Part shown: positions 36,401-63,863 of the stretch, in pieces
Position numbering within the stretch: the first letter of the stretch is position 1
Layout of the letters: every line of letters begins with the position of its first letter
Source of the DNA: Halichondria panicea
Lineage: Eukaryota > Porifera > Demospongiae > Suberitida > Halichondriidae
DNA length: 64,000 bases
NCBI RefSeq assembly: GCF_963675165.1
Contig: NC_087389.1
Location: 2,948,001-3,012,000, forward strand
Direction: 5' to 3'
Notes under the pieces: model-generated
The model's database searches: none
Told to the model about the DNA's origin: nothing
The model's input: only the letters and a program-made list of their open reading frames with translations
Program-made: the position numbers and the translations under genes

Positions 36401-39400
36401 AATTTAGGGGAAATGGTGGGCAGAATTGTTCCAATGGAATGTTGGTGTCTGTAGAGCTCTACGAGTTAATCGTGCAGATTAGTTAGCTAGACGAGGGTGG
36501 CAATTAAAGGGGTTTAGTTTAGAGTCAGCGACTTAGGGTTAGTGTTTGTGTTAGTGTTATCGTTAGTTTCAAAAATCCATATAAAAACAGTACCACCTCC
36601 GGACTGTTTTTCCACTGAACTGAAAATGACATTGTATGTGACTTGAGCAATGATTGCATGTTGATGCACACTTTAAAATTTGTTTCAGTTGGGGAAGTTG
36701 AATGAGTCGTTAGATGATCTTAACCATGCACTGTCGATTCAATCTACCTTCTCTGACGCCTACTGGCATCGGCACTTACTTTTTTTGATTCAAGGCAACA
36801 AAAAAAGAGCTATGGAAGATCTTTTTGTCCTTTTGAAGCAAAATAAGAAGCACTTTGGTGCCTTAAGGTCCAAGGCTGCCTTATTGCTTGAGAAAGGTGA
36901 CCTCAGCAGTGCTGTTTATAGTTTGAGTCAAGCAATTGCTCTCCATCCTGATGACTCTGATTCCTATTTCATAAGAGCAGAGATCTATGAGAAGGTTAGT
37001 AAAATTGTTCGATCGTTTTCAATGCTTTTTGTGGTTGTCACTACTGTAGCGTGGAGAAGTTGAATCTGCTCTCAGTGACTATGCTCGTGTCAGCGAGCTG
37101 GACCCCAGTAACATTGTGGCGCTGAGCAGACCAGCAATGCACAAATTCAAGAGAGGGTTAGTATAATTATATAAAATCTTACTACATATTATGTACATGT
37201 AATATAGGATGTGGGCAGCATCCGGCCAACACTTTGCTGCCCTTCTTCAGCGAGATCCTAATAACACTGAGGCGAGAATACATCGTGCCAAAGCACACTA
37301 CAATATTGTGAGTACATTACATACATGCATGTATGCTGCAAATGTAAGCACATCTGTTTCACCAATAATATGACCCAAGCCCAGCTGAGTATAATCATGT
37401 ACAGACTTTGCTTCTCTTGTGAAAACAGTTCCTTATCAATTTATTTACAGGGTCAATATGTAGAGGCCTTGCAAGATCTTTCAGCAGCCATTCATTTGGA
37501 GCCAAATCAAGCCCAAGCATTTTTTCATCGTGCCTATCTCCTGAGGGAGTCTCAACCCAAGCAGGCACTCCAAGACTTCAGTGTATCTCTACTGCTAGAT
37601 GACTCAGTGACGAATGTACAAGCATTCGTTCATAGAGGAGTGCTGTATACACAACTGACGTGGTAATGCATTTAACGATGTATATTCTTTTGCTTCAAAT
37701 TATTAGGGGGAGGCTGAAATTTGAATTCTTGAAAGCTGTATCGAAAATACCACCCCCCCCCCAACCGCTGCTTACACACACAAAATATTCTAGCTAGCTT
37801 TTGCTTATTAATTTTGATCGATATCTTTTGCAAAATAGAGCTGGAACAATAACTGTACCGTAGATATAGATCTGTAGCAACTTTTGCTCATCTAGCTACT
37901 GTTTAGATCTACCGTATATATGCTTGATCAGAGGCCATGGCTAATAAATGTTTTATTTACTGGCAGAGGAAGCTACAATTCGAGAGGCCACTGTTCAAGA
38001 GAGGTGTTTATTAGGCCTACCAACACCCCAGGAAATTCAACAACCTATAGTTTGTCATCAAAATCTTCTTTTCATCTGCACAAACTCTAACTCTGCCATG
38101 AGAAAGTCTTTAAAAGCACTAACAAGCTGCAGACCTAGCTAGCTGCTAATACCAGTATCGATATGGCTGCCACGTGCAGAGACATAGCCTCAAACTCAAA
38201 TTTTACTGAGGCTACTATTTGAGAGCGGCTTCTATTGCACTGAAGATGGGCTGTAGGGAGGCTACTATTTGAGTGCGTACAAGAGCGGCCTCTGATCAAG
38301 CATATACAGTATCAAGAGTGAGGGGAAGAGTAGTTAGGAAGAGTACGCAACTCCACTTAAAAACCGTAGGTGTTCTGTCCAACCTACGTCACCACCACAT
38401 GCTGCTGTGTTGTATCAACAATTAGTGATGATTATCACTTTCTCCTAGGTTGTTATCAGCATTGTTATGCCTCGGTGCGCATGCGCAAGCGAGGTATACG
38501 GTAGTGTGTTTGTGTGTCTCTGTGTGCGTGTAGACCGCTACAGCTGCTCAAGGATCAATAAAGTGCAAGTAAGAGTTTCTATAGGCATGTTTTCATTCGT
38601 GGATTTGCAAATAATGCTTCGTTCTAGAGTTATGCCTAGTTTTGCTTACTTGGAATGCCATTGCAGCCTTTTCAGAAGAGTGCGTAGCAAAACTTGTTCA
38701 TTGAGTGTTGCTACTCTACTTAGTAGTTAGCCTGCACTAGAATGCTAGCTATTGGTAGCTACAAGAGTGGGAAGAGAGCTGCAAGGCTCTGTTGATGCAG
38801 CGATTAATTTTAGACTTGAACTTTTGGCATTGATCGTTTTTATAATCATGGTCGATCATTACCCACTCTTTGATATTCATCCATGATATAATGTGAGTGT
38901 AAAAGCTATTACCGTATATCTTCTAATTTATCGGACACTTCTAATTACTCTTTTGGGCAATTTTTGTTGTTCTAATACAACGGACACTCCAGTGCTTTAA
39001 TATTACATTTGTTCTAAATATCCGGACAATATCTTGAAAAGTTGAGTTACATTCATAGACGGCAAGTAAGACTTCGAGTGCTGCAGTTAGATAGCTTGAG
39101 TAGCTAGTTTTAGATAGCTAGTGCAACTATTCAGTCACATACTAAACTTACCTAGCTCGCATGCAGCTGCTTGCTTGTCCGGACACTTCGCATGCTCTAT
39201 AAAAATCTGTTTCAATTATACCCGGACAATTTCCAAAATAATATATTTTTTGCTGTCCGATAAACTAGAAGATATACGGTAGTATAGCTTTATGTTATGT
39301 AGCTTTGGCACCTCCACTGAGGCATCAGCACCCGCGGTGCTTTCATTATTGTTAGCGCCTATAGCTAGCTTTTACCTGACGTGGTTACAGTTACAATAGT

Positions 39401-40405
39401 GAGTAGGTCACAGAATGCCTCCTGTGTACAATCTATTGGAGTTGCATACTCTTCCTAATGAACTCTTGGTAATAACTCTCACCTATAATTCAGCCTGCAA
39501 TATATGGGGTTATAGGGGGAATGAGAAATACCTCTGCGTACATTTCCTGCTCTGGCTAGGGTGGGCTTATTTACGAAGGAGGCGTATTTTCGGGTGAATA
39601 CAGTATAACTATAAAGATGTCAGTGATGTGCATACAGATATTCCATCTTCTTAACTGTGTGTACAGCACATCCCAGTACTTACATGTACTTTGGTGATAC
39701 TACATACGTGTACACTGTACGTACATGTGAATTTTACTTGTATACAGCTATGATGAAGCTCTCCAGGATTTTGAGTCTGCTGTGAAATTGAAACGCTCTC
39801 TGCCCTCTCCCAATGTGTGCGCTGGTCTAGTGCACATGCTACACAAAAAAAACATAACTCGTGCTATACACTGCTTCTCAACTGCCATTTTCGTTGATCC
39901 AACCTGCATCAGAGCTTATTTGTGTCGAGCCGATGCATTCCAAAGAGATGCCAGGGTAAAAAAAAAGAGCCACAAGACAGGCGGTATCGTGTAAATATCT
40001 ATTATGCTAATATGGCTTTCTTACAGTTCAAGCTGGCTATTCTTGATTATGCAAGAGCTTCTCATTTGGAACCGAACAATCCAACATACTATCTCTTCAA
40101 GGTAAAGGGTGACTCCGTTAGTTGGCTAACCAAGACAATTATCATTTGCCTGTATTTTGTACATCTTATTTATCATCACAGGGTGAACTACATTTCCACC
40201 TGGGTGAGTTAGATCTTGCTTCCCTGCACATCAGCATTGCAGCCAAACTAAGCACTGGGTTTGACCAGGAGAAGTCACAGAGGGCATTGGTGGACTCATT
40301 CCTTGGGAACTATGAGCAGGTGAGGGTTGTCAGTGCAGTCCCGATACATGTGTGTATCAGGTCATCATAATATTATGCCTCGATGCGCAGCGAGGTATAC
40401 AGTAG

Positions 40406-40437
<32 letters not shown>

Positions 40438-40865
40438 GACTGCTATACAGCGGCTCAAGGATCAATGAAGTGCAAGTACGTAAACATTTCCGTAGGTTTC
40501 TAGTCATATTTTAATTCGTGAATTTGCAAAATAATGCTTGGTTCTCGACTACGAGTTATGCCTACTTGGAATGCCATATTGCAGCCTTTTCAGAAGAGGG
40601 TAGTTGATTGCTGTTTGATATAGCCATTAATTTTAGCTTTTGGCATCGATCCTTTTTAACAACAATCATGGTCAATCATTATCCACTCTTTGAGTTTCTC
40701 TGTGGATTCTGCCTGCAAAATTAATTAATGCATAATGTGTGTATAAAAGCTATTGCTAATAATAGCTAGTAGTTTTATGTTATGTAGCTTTGACACCTCC
40801 ACTGAGGCATCAGCACCTGTGCTTTCATTATGCCTCAGTGCGCATGCACAAGCGAGGTATACAGT

Positions 40866-40897
<32 letters not shown>

Positions 40898-43800
40898 GAC
40901 TGTTACAGCTGCTCAAGAATCAATGAAGCGCAAGTAAGAGTTTCTAGTCATGTTTTTGGATTCGTATTCGTAGATTTTCAAAATAAGCTTCGTTCTCGAG
41001 TAATGCCTAGTTTTGCTGACTTGGAATGCCATTGCAGCCTTTTCAAAAGAGGCCGTAGCAAACTTGTTCACCGAGTGTTGCTACTCTACTTAGTAGTTAG
41101 CTTGAACACTAGCTATTGGTTTTTGATTGAAAGCAGTGTTATTAGTGTTGATTATAATTATGTGTGTTAATTATTAACCTGAGGTGTGTGTGTGTGTCTG
41201 TTTGCTTGTAATTCTGAGTCTGCTCATTTGGATGCTAAAGTCCTTCCATGTTTATACATTTTTCACATTAATTACTACTTTTCACATTACTTTGGGGCTC
41301 TAGTTAACTAAAATTACTGTAGGCTGCCTAACCCTAACCCTAACCCTAACCCCAGTTAGTTATTATAACCTGTGTAAGCATGAGCTATATATATGCATCT
41401 TCTTCAGTAGACTCTATTAGATATTGAATTACTATTTGAGATAATCTTTGGATGCTTGTTGCAGGCCATCATACTGCTACAAGGGATTCCAAAGACCCCC
41501 GAGATATACTCCATGTTGGGAAGAATACAGTTTAAGGCGAAAGAATTCATTGGCTCTGCAGACAGTCTTAAACAAGCTATTTACCTTGCTGTAAGTGGAT
41601 AATTGTGACAGGGCCTAGGAACTAAACCCTTATGGAGCAAACTAATAATGTTCAGTATGCTACAAAGAATATTTAGAGCTATTTTAGGATTTTGGTTTTC
41701 TTTCATAAAAAGTAACTTCAATATCTCTCTCTAAATCCTAAAATTTTTTTGTATAACCGTTACAAGGCAGCCATTGAATTTTGTTCATGCTGTTCTTGTA
41801 TGCGGATAGAACTTGGAACATTAGTTTCTCAAAACGGTAGGTCAATCCCCCTTTCACCAGAAAATATTTTGAGGTAGGAAGGTGCAAGGTGGATGATATT
41901 GTAACTTAAGTACTAATTAAGCAATAAAAGAGTTTGCTCCATAAGGGTTGTTTTCCTAGGCCCTGTCACAATACAATTTATGACTATACGCCTAAAGTGA
42001 ACATTTTCAAGGCCCTGATTAACTACTGTATAGCTGAGGATTGACCTCGAACCTCGAAAATAACCTGCTATACGGTATTTCAAACATGTGCCATTACTCT
42101 CTTCGATTATCCCATGAAAAGGTAAAATTAGGACATAATTTTATTATAGATTTGTACCATGATACCGTATAATCTGGTTAGTAAGCGGATGCGCCTATAG
42201 GGAAAAGAGCAGGCCTTTATGCGTCTATTATATCCAGATGCGCTTATAGAGATTAACCACGCCCATAACGTTTCAATGAAGCAAATCTCCATTAGCTATA
42301 TAGCTCGATCGTTTGTCTGCAAGAAGTGTATAGTCATATCTGACAGCAGTAATTACACAACTGCTGGTAGTGAAAGAGACTTAACATCTATAAAGAAGTG
42401 TGGAGACCAGTTGTTGGACAGAGAACTGTGCAGAAAATCATGCGCCTTCTATCAAGGCTCTTGGTACGTCTGCTAACCAGTATGCGCCTATTAGCTTATT
42501 AACCAAGTGCGCTTATTAACCAAGTGTGCTTATTAACCAGATTATATTTACAGCAGTGTACATTGTATGCAAACAGAACGTCATTTGCATTCATTTCACT
42601 CTTTAAGCTGATCAAAAGGTAACTGAACAGCATAATTTACAACGGCCTGGCTCGGCCCGACTCACTCACTGTACACTGTAAGATAAACATTTTTATTTTT
42701 TATAGGAAAAAATAAAGCCCTCTAACTTAGACACTCATGCTGACTCAAGAGGTGGTGTTGACAATACTGGTACAAAGGAAAATATTTTTGATGTAAAAAC
42801 GGGGTTTCATTTCATTTGTGGACAGAGCTTGACCGAGAGTGGCTCACTCAAGGAAGCTGTGAACGAGTTTTCTAAAGTAATTCAGGCTATGCCTGACCAT
42901 GCACTGGTGAGGAAGTTAGCGTCCATTCAAGAATACTGTCTACTCTCTTGCTAGAAACAATTGTAGCACTGTACATTATAGTATACTATAACGTGTGTAA
43001 TATTGAGTAACATTTAGGCATACTACAAGCGAGGAGTCGCCAAACTAATGGATCACAACTCCAAGGGAATTCTTGACCTCAACAAGTCTCTGGCCATCAA
43101 TCCTAAACTTTTTGAGTCCTTTTTGGCCAGAGCAGCCTACTATGGAAAAACAGGGCGATACTCCAAAGCTATTCTCAACTGTAATGAGGCCATCCGACTG
43201 CAACCTGCTAGTGTTAGAGCTTATCTTTGCAGGTAAGTAATTAAGACTATGAATACATACAATTGAATGTATACTGATCACGGATCTGTATAATATACTA
43301 TTGTACATGTACTACATTCACAACTTTAATATAAATCTGATGGGTATGTGATATTTTTTATCACTCATCCCAAATTTTGTTTACTTATCTATACGTACAT
43401 GTATAGAGTAGATCTACTACAATGTGCATGGCTCATACGGCTATAATTATATGTTCCCACAATTGGTGTGGTTAAAAGAACTGGACATCTGATACCATTA
43501 GTCGAATACAGTCATGTTTCAAATATCTTGGCTGTAGCTTACTGTGTGGAAAGAACTCTGGGTTTCCTACTCCGCTTTGTGCCTTTTCGCCATTGATCAC
43601 TCTACCAGCAGCACTGTCAGGAGCGTCTTCCCCGAATTCAAGTATATCTGAAAAGTGCTTCTTGTCCTCCTCTTGGTTTATAAGTGTCACCGTAACTGCT
43701 CCACGAAATGGCCAGTTTAGATAGCTATCAAATTCCCCTCGCATTAATCGTGCTGATACAAGTAGACACTTGTTTTTCCCTGGGCCATCTCCATTTAGAT

Positions 43801-46777
43801 ACACTTTGAGGCACATCTTGTAGCCTTGAGGGTGTGTGTAGAACGGTGTAGAATACCAGTGCTCATTATCTTTTTTCAATTGAGAAAACTTGTGAATTGT
43901 AAACTGGAGGGGAGGGACTGCAGTTTGTGCGTGGATATTTTCTAACAAAACCTTCTCTTCTTTTCTGCTTCTTTTTAACTCTAGTATATCTGCTCTCAGC
44001 CCATCGAAACCTTGCTGCTCCAAGCGGATTCGTAGAGTTTCATTCTCAGACTCCAACTTGGCTATTCTTTCTTGGCTATTCTTTAATTGGGTCTCGAGTC
44101 TCAGTAGTCTCTCAAATATCTGAGTAAGCTGTCTAACGCTAATGGTGTCTACCTCAGCTAAAATCTGGTCTGTTTCATTCTGCTCAGCTTCTACTTGTTC
44201 AGAATCTGCAGAAGACATTTTCACAGCAGTAATACATGTAACTGTTCTTTGTTTCAGTATTGAACTCTAACTAGCTATGTGTTTGTGGCTTAAGACATGT
44301 GATACTTCCTAAAATGTATTCATGAACACAGCCATTTATGGGCTTGTTTACAATAACACAGACCAGAGAAGGTAGGACACACATCACATGCACCTCAATA
44401 ATTAACAATCCACGTAAGATTTAGACAAGGTGCATAAAACAAGGAGCCGTTTTCTAGCTATAATGTAACGAAAGGATGGTACTAACTTATATGGATCAGC
44501 GATTCCAGTGGGATCCCGGCTCAATAGCTTGAAGTTCACCATCAAATCTAGTGCTTTCCACTGTACATTTGTACATATTATAAGCTACTATGGAGAGTAG
44601 TTGCCGTCTTCCATAACAGTTTACAGAGAGTGATGTGAGCTTGCTAGAGAGCATGCACAACAGTAGATCTTCCACAGGCACCAATGCTACACTGACATCT
44701 AAGAGAGGCGCAGTATTAGATTTGGGCTGTCTACTCTATTTTGGGCACTCTAACAATGCATGCAAACAAAACGTACTTGAAATTATATCAACTTTTATTA
44801 CATGATTACAGGGGAGCTCTGAGGTATTACCACAAAATGTATGATAGTGCTATTGAAGACTTGTCGAGAGCAATTCGTCTTGATTCAAGGCATGCTTCCT
44901 TAGCTCATTTCAATCGAGCTGTGTGTTACCAAGCATTGGGAAAACTCCACATGGTGACTAACTACTCATACTGAACTAATCCGCAACTGAGTTAATTTTA
45001 CAGGCTCTCTTGGACTACAGTGTCGTATTTCTACTGGTTGAGTCGCCCAAGGTTGAAGTGTTGATCAATCGAGCTCTTCTCTATTTGGAGTTAGGAGACT
45101 GGGCCAACAGCCTCTTTGATTTTATTGCAGCTGGCAAAGTAAATATACTACTAACAAGCTGTGTGTACTCTGATATATATATTATTTCAGGTGTTGAAGG
45201 ATGACTCATCAATTTTCCAAGCAATTGGTTACTGTTACCATAGGTAATGTATTGTTCATGTGAATTCAGTGGTTTTCTCTACAGTATAGTGATATTCACA
45301 ATTTTTGTTTCTACATTGTAGGCTTGGGTCTCTTGACTGTGCTGTTGATGCCTATACAGAAGCAATCAACATTGATCCTACATTCCTCGGTGCATATATT
45401 GGTAGGGGTAATACGTACATGGACTACCTGACTGTGAAGGGCAATAGCAAAAGCAGGTGAGGTCATTTTATTGTGGCGGTTGAGTCTATCATGTACATGT
45501 ACATGTCAACTATATCCAGAATGGATTACTTGCGTACATTGGAACTGGATCCCAGATATCTTCCAGCAAGAGTTAATCTTGCCTTCCTTCTCCAAGTAGA
45601 GGGAAAGTTCCAGGAAGCTTGGAACCAACTTACGAGTGTACTGAAGACAGACGAGGGACATATTTCTGCTCGTGAAGCAAGAGCTGTCATCAGTTTACAG
45701 ATGGGTAATCTTTTTGGGGCACTACTCGATATCAACACTGCAATTCAGGTGACTATAATAATAGTCAGTTGTGTTGTTACAGTCAGGGGCGGATCTTAAG
45801 GGGTGCAGAAAGTGCTTATAAACACTCCCACAATTTATTGTCTGACTCATTGTGATCCCACTCTTAATACTAACTGTGTAGCTAGCTGCACCTAATGCAG
45901 TTGTGTGCCTTTTAAAAGCTGCGCTACAAACTTGACTAACTAGATGTGTACGGTTCTTCTTGCAAACAACACCTATATTATTAATAATTATTACAAGGGC
46001 AATTAGTGACACTATACTGCGTTGATAGGCATCACGCTTTGCTCGTCCGCTTTTTTTTTCATGTACCTAGCTGTTTTTTTCTAGATTCGCCCCCTGTCTA
46101 AGAGTTAGCCATAATTGTGAATAATTATAGTTCACTGTTGTATTCACTTTATTTTAGGTGCACAAGAATGCACTCCTGTTGGTCAACCGTGGTGTTATTC
46201 ATCAGTTTATGGGTGACGTTGTTAATGCAATGAATGACTATCAGGAAGCTGTGATTATCGAGCCATCCTATTCACTAGCTCACTTCAACATTGGAAATAT
46301 CTTGTTCCAGCAAAGACATTTCAAGCAGGTACGTGTACCCGGCCTATCATCATTGATCATCAGTAATTGTTATGCAGGCTGTGAATAGCTACACCAAGGC
46401 AGTTGGAAGCGAAAGTAGTGTGGATTCTGTTCTTCTGAACCGAGCCATTGCTCATGTGATGCTCACAGACACTAAATCAGCTCTAGATGACTTCAGAGAA
46501 GCTATTCTAATCAACCCGTTTTCATCTCATGCATACTTCAATAGAGCTAACCTCTACCACTCCATGGGAGAATTCGAAAAAGCCGAACTTGACTATAGGA
46601 AAGGTAATAATTAATTTAATTTCTGCCTTTATTATTGTGTGTTCTGCAGTACATGAACTTCAACCTGATGACTGGTTGACAACGTTCTATTACGGTGAAA
46701 CATTGAGGAAAATAAACAAAGATAGCAGTGCTTGTAACATTATAGCTCAAGCTGTAGAAAGGATGATCCAACTATGA
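24419..46777 (+). CDS. TTC6: Large TPR-repeat protein, TTC6-like
   Basis: I join 34 exons, all GT-AG and phase-consistent, into 2165 codons including stop: 24419-24432, 24505-24556, 25689-25775, 29493-31019, 31075-31628, 31680-31868, 32515-32591, 33028-33263, 33344-33461, 33522-33661, 33724-33779, 33859-33927, 33983-34164, 34275-34359, 34671-34767, 35042-35146, 36689-36994, 37050-37156, 37208-37307, 37451-37662, 39748-39955, 40027-40101, 40182-40319, 41465-41590, 42706-42906, 43018-43232, 44812-44953, 45004-45138, 45191-45243, 45322-45456, 45520-45748, 46158-46328, 46378-46603, 46650-46777. Residues 1-50 are coiled coil; about 50-1000 are Ser-rich and disordered; about 1040-1110 hold a conserved-looking DPFKWAYGVWWDRWFP block; from about 1175 to the end are roughly 25 TPR units, for example AVNSYTKAV..., ALDDFREAILINPFSSHAYF. 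TPR arrays scaffold protein complexes. The length and layout fit TTC6; another long TPR protein is possible. Weakest point: exons 1-3, linked to exon 4 across a 3.7-kb intron. Confidence 0.85.
25834..26029. repeat. Palindromic element, TACCGTATAGCG family
   Basis: TACCGTATAGCGGGTAATTT at the left and AAATTACACGCTATACGGTA at the right; inside, GTGGGTAAAATATTCGTGGT and its near complement fold back as well. 196 bp, non-coding, in TTC6-like intron 3. Confidence 0.85.
26671..27092. repeat. Inverted-repeat element with arms of about 90 bp
   Basis: GCAGAGGAGGTTGGAAGGAA at the left pairs with TTCCTTCCAACCTCCTCTGC at the right. Pairing continues through CACGTGCAAAAATAT, GTGCTGAGTC and TTTTTGTGTCTAGTCAGCAG. 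The centre is about 230 bp and has no clear coding frame. No clean target duplication seen. Confidence 0.85.
27464..27582. repeat. Short imperfect palindrome
   Basis: AATGGTTAGATAATG...TTATAGTGTCCC at the left pairs with GGGACACTATAA...CATTATCTAACCCATT at the right. 119 bp, in TTC6-like intron 3. Confidence 0.7.
28338..28537. repeat. Inverted-repeat element, GCAAGGTGACTATCAA ends
   Basis: GCAAGGTGACTATCAA at the left pairs exactly with TTGATAGTCACCTTGC at the right; spacing about 200 bp. Non-coding. Confidence 0.7.
28891..29330 (+). repeat. TGCCTCGGTG-ended dispersed repeat
   Basis: Starts ATGCCTCGGTGCTCATGAAC and ends CACCGAGGCATCAGCACC. Shares internal blocks (AGCGAAGTATACGGTAGTG, AGAGCTGCAAAGCTGCA) with copies at 38466, 40371, 40826, 50647, 53256 and 58958. 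Non-coding. Confidence 0.75.
31945..32172. repeat. Palindromic element, TACCGTATAGCG family
   Basis: TACCGTATAGCGCGAAATTT at the left pairs exactly with AAATTTCGCGCTATACGGTA at the right; the second shell is CCACGAAA. 228 bp, in the TTC6-like intron after 31868. Confidence 0.88.
34792..34979. repeat. TACCGTATAGCG-family element, diverged
   Basis: TACTGTATAGGGTAATTTTC at the left and CCACGAAAATTAAGCTATAC at the right. It fills most of a 274-bp intron of the TTC6-like gene. Confidence 0.6.
36217..36387. mobile_element. Near-perfect palindromic element with exact 9-bp target duplication
   Basis: GGTACAACT occurs directly before (36217-36225) and directly after (36379-36387) a 153-bp element, 36226-36378. 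The element is an inverted repeat with arms of about 67 bp: CAGAGGAGGTACGACACGCG pairs with the right end CATGTCGTACCTCCTCTG, and a spacer of about 18 bp holds GCCTCGATTATC. A 9-bp duplication with long arms fits Mutator-like (MULE) foldback elements (family knowledge). It has no coding frame and lies in the TTC6-like intron between 35146 and 36689. Confidence 0.88.
37910..38312. repeat. CTTGATCAGAGGCC-family inverted-repeat element, long form
   Basis: TACCGTATATATGCTTGATC at the left and GCGGCCTCTGATCAAGCATA at the right. Sub-terminal arms (AGCTACAATTCGAGAGGCC and GAGGCTACTATTTGAG) also recur. 403 bp, in the TTC6-like intron 37663-39747. Confidence 0.78.
38466..39345 (+). repeat. TGCCTCGGTG-ended repeat carrying a nested element
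   Basis: Outer element begins TATGCCTCGGTGCGCATGCG and ends CACTGAGGCATCAGCACC. Inside it, 38910-39281 is a second inverted-repeat element: TACCGTATATCTTCTAATTT at the left, AACTAGAAGATATACGGTA at the right. The nested one is therefore younger. A relative of the inner element lies at about 32628-32945 (CGGACACTTCTAATT, TTTTTTGCTGTTCAG). Confidence 0.78.
40371..41190 (+). repeat. Two TGCCTCGGTG-family copies in tandem
   Basis: The first copy starts ATTATGCCTCGATGCGCAGC, includes a (TG)n tract and ends CACTGAGGCATCAGCACC at about 40816. The second starts at once, ATTATGCCTCAGTGCGCATG, and has lost its right end. They fill the intron 40320-41464. Confidence 0.75.
41327..41353 (+). repeat. Interstitial telomere-like (CCCTAA)n
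   Basis: Four tandem CCTAAC/CCCTAA units. TTAGGG is the usual animal telomere repeat. A second short array lies at 58331-58357. Both are in introns. Confidence 0.75.
41602..41972. repeat. Inverted-repeat element, ATTGTGACAGGGCCTAGG ends
   Basis: ATTGTGACAGGGCCTAGGAA...CCCTTATGGAGCAAAC at the left pairs with GTTTGCTCCATAAGGG...CCTAGGCCCTGTCACAAT at the right; arms about 40 bp. 371 bp, in the TTC6-like intron 41591-42705. Non-coding. Confidence 0.85.
43472..44224 (-). CDS. TRAF-like coiled-coil plus MATH protein, nested and intronless
   Basis: Complete 250-aa frame on the minus strand, wholly inside the intron 43233-44811 of the plus-strand TTC6-like gene. Residues about 25-95 form a coiled coil (RLLRLETQLKNSQERIAKLE). 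Residues about 102-250 form a TRAF-C/MATH domain with FTIHKFSQLK, HWYSTPFYTHPQGYKMCLKV, CLLVSARLMRGEFDSYLNWP, DSAAGRVINGEKAQSGVG and YLKHDCIRLMV. There is no RING or zinc finger, so on its own it would not be a ubiquitin ligase. In TRAFs the MATH domain trimerises and binds receptor tails; an adaptor or decoy role is inference. Lack of introns fits origin by retroposition. The two Mets at residues 1 and 3 are both possible starts. Confidence 0.9.
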   Translation of the reverse strand: MKMSSADSEQVEAEQNETDQILAEVDTISVRQLTQIFERLLRLETQLKNSQERIAKLESENETLRIRLEQQGFDGLRADILELKRSRKEEKVLLENIHAQTAVPPLQFTIHKFSQLKKDNEHWYSTPFYTHPQGYKMCLKVYLNGDGPGKNKCLLVSARLMRGEFDSYLNWPFRGAVTVTLINQEEDKKHFSDILEFGEDAPDSAAGRVINGEKAQSGVGNPEFFPHSKLQPRYLKHDCIRLMVSDVQFF

Positions 46778-47342
46778 TTTTTCCTTCCATTAATCATGTT
46801 AAGATTAGGATCGTGCACGATAATTGTAATACATGAATTCTAACACTGCTTCTCCTGGCCATTTTGACCCCCCCCCCGATCAGTGTCTGGGTTAGCCTAG
46901 AGACCACGCCGATTAAAATACAATCGGCCTGGATTCGAGGCTATGTCTGCATGGGTCGATACGATATTCGAGGTTGTAAACATAACTGTTGGTACTGGGG
47001 TTCCGCGATCCGTTACCTTGGGGAATCATGACCCATAGATACTATAAAGTACATTTATAGTATCTATGCATGACCATTCTCTTTGAACTAGACTCGCTGG
47101 CCAGTCCATCTGATTATGACTGCTCAACTGCCATGCTCATTACTGAATTCGAATCACGTACAGTGCAGAAGCAATGTCATGACTCATGTGACATATTTCG
47201 CCCACGTAATTCGTTATAGTTGGGCTGGGTCTTATGTTGTGTTAGATAAACCACGGGACACACAATGCTCATCATGTACCTATACCAAAGCTAAGCTAGC
47301 TAGCTAGAGACTGGAACTTTTTAGTAGGACTATAAAATAACG
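46778..47342. other. Spacer between TTC6-like and SCYL2
   Basis: Holds a hairpin at about 47027-47075 (CATGACCCATAGATACTATA pairs with TATAGTATCTATGCATG) and a run of nine C at about 46869. It must contain the SCYL2 promoter, but I see no clear core element. Confidence 0.45.
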
Positions 47343-63863
<16,521 letters not shown>

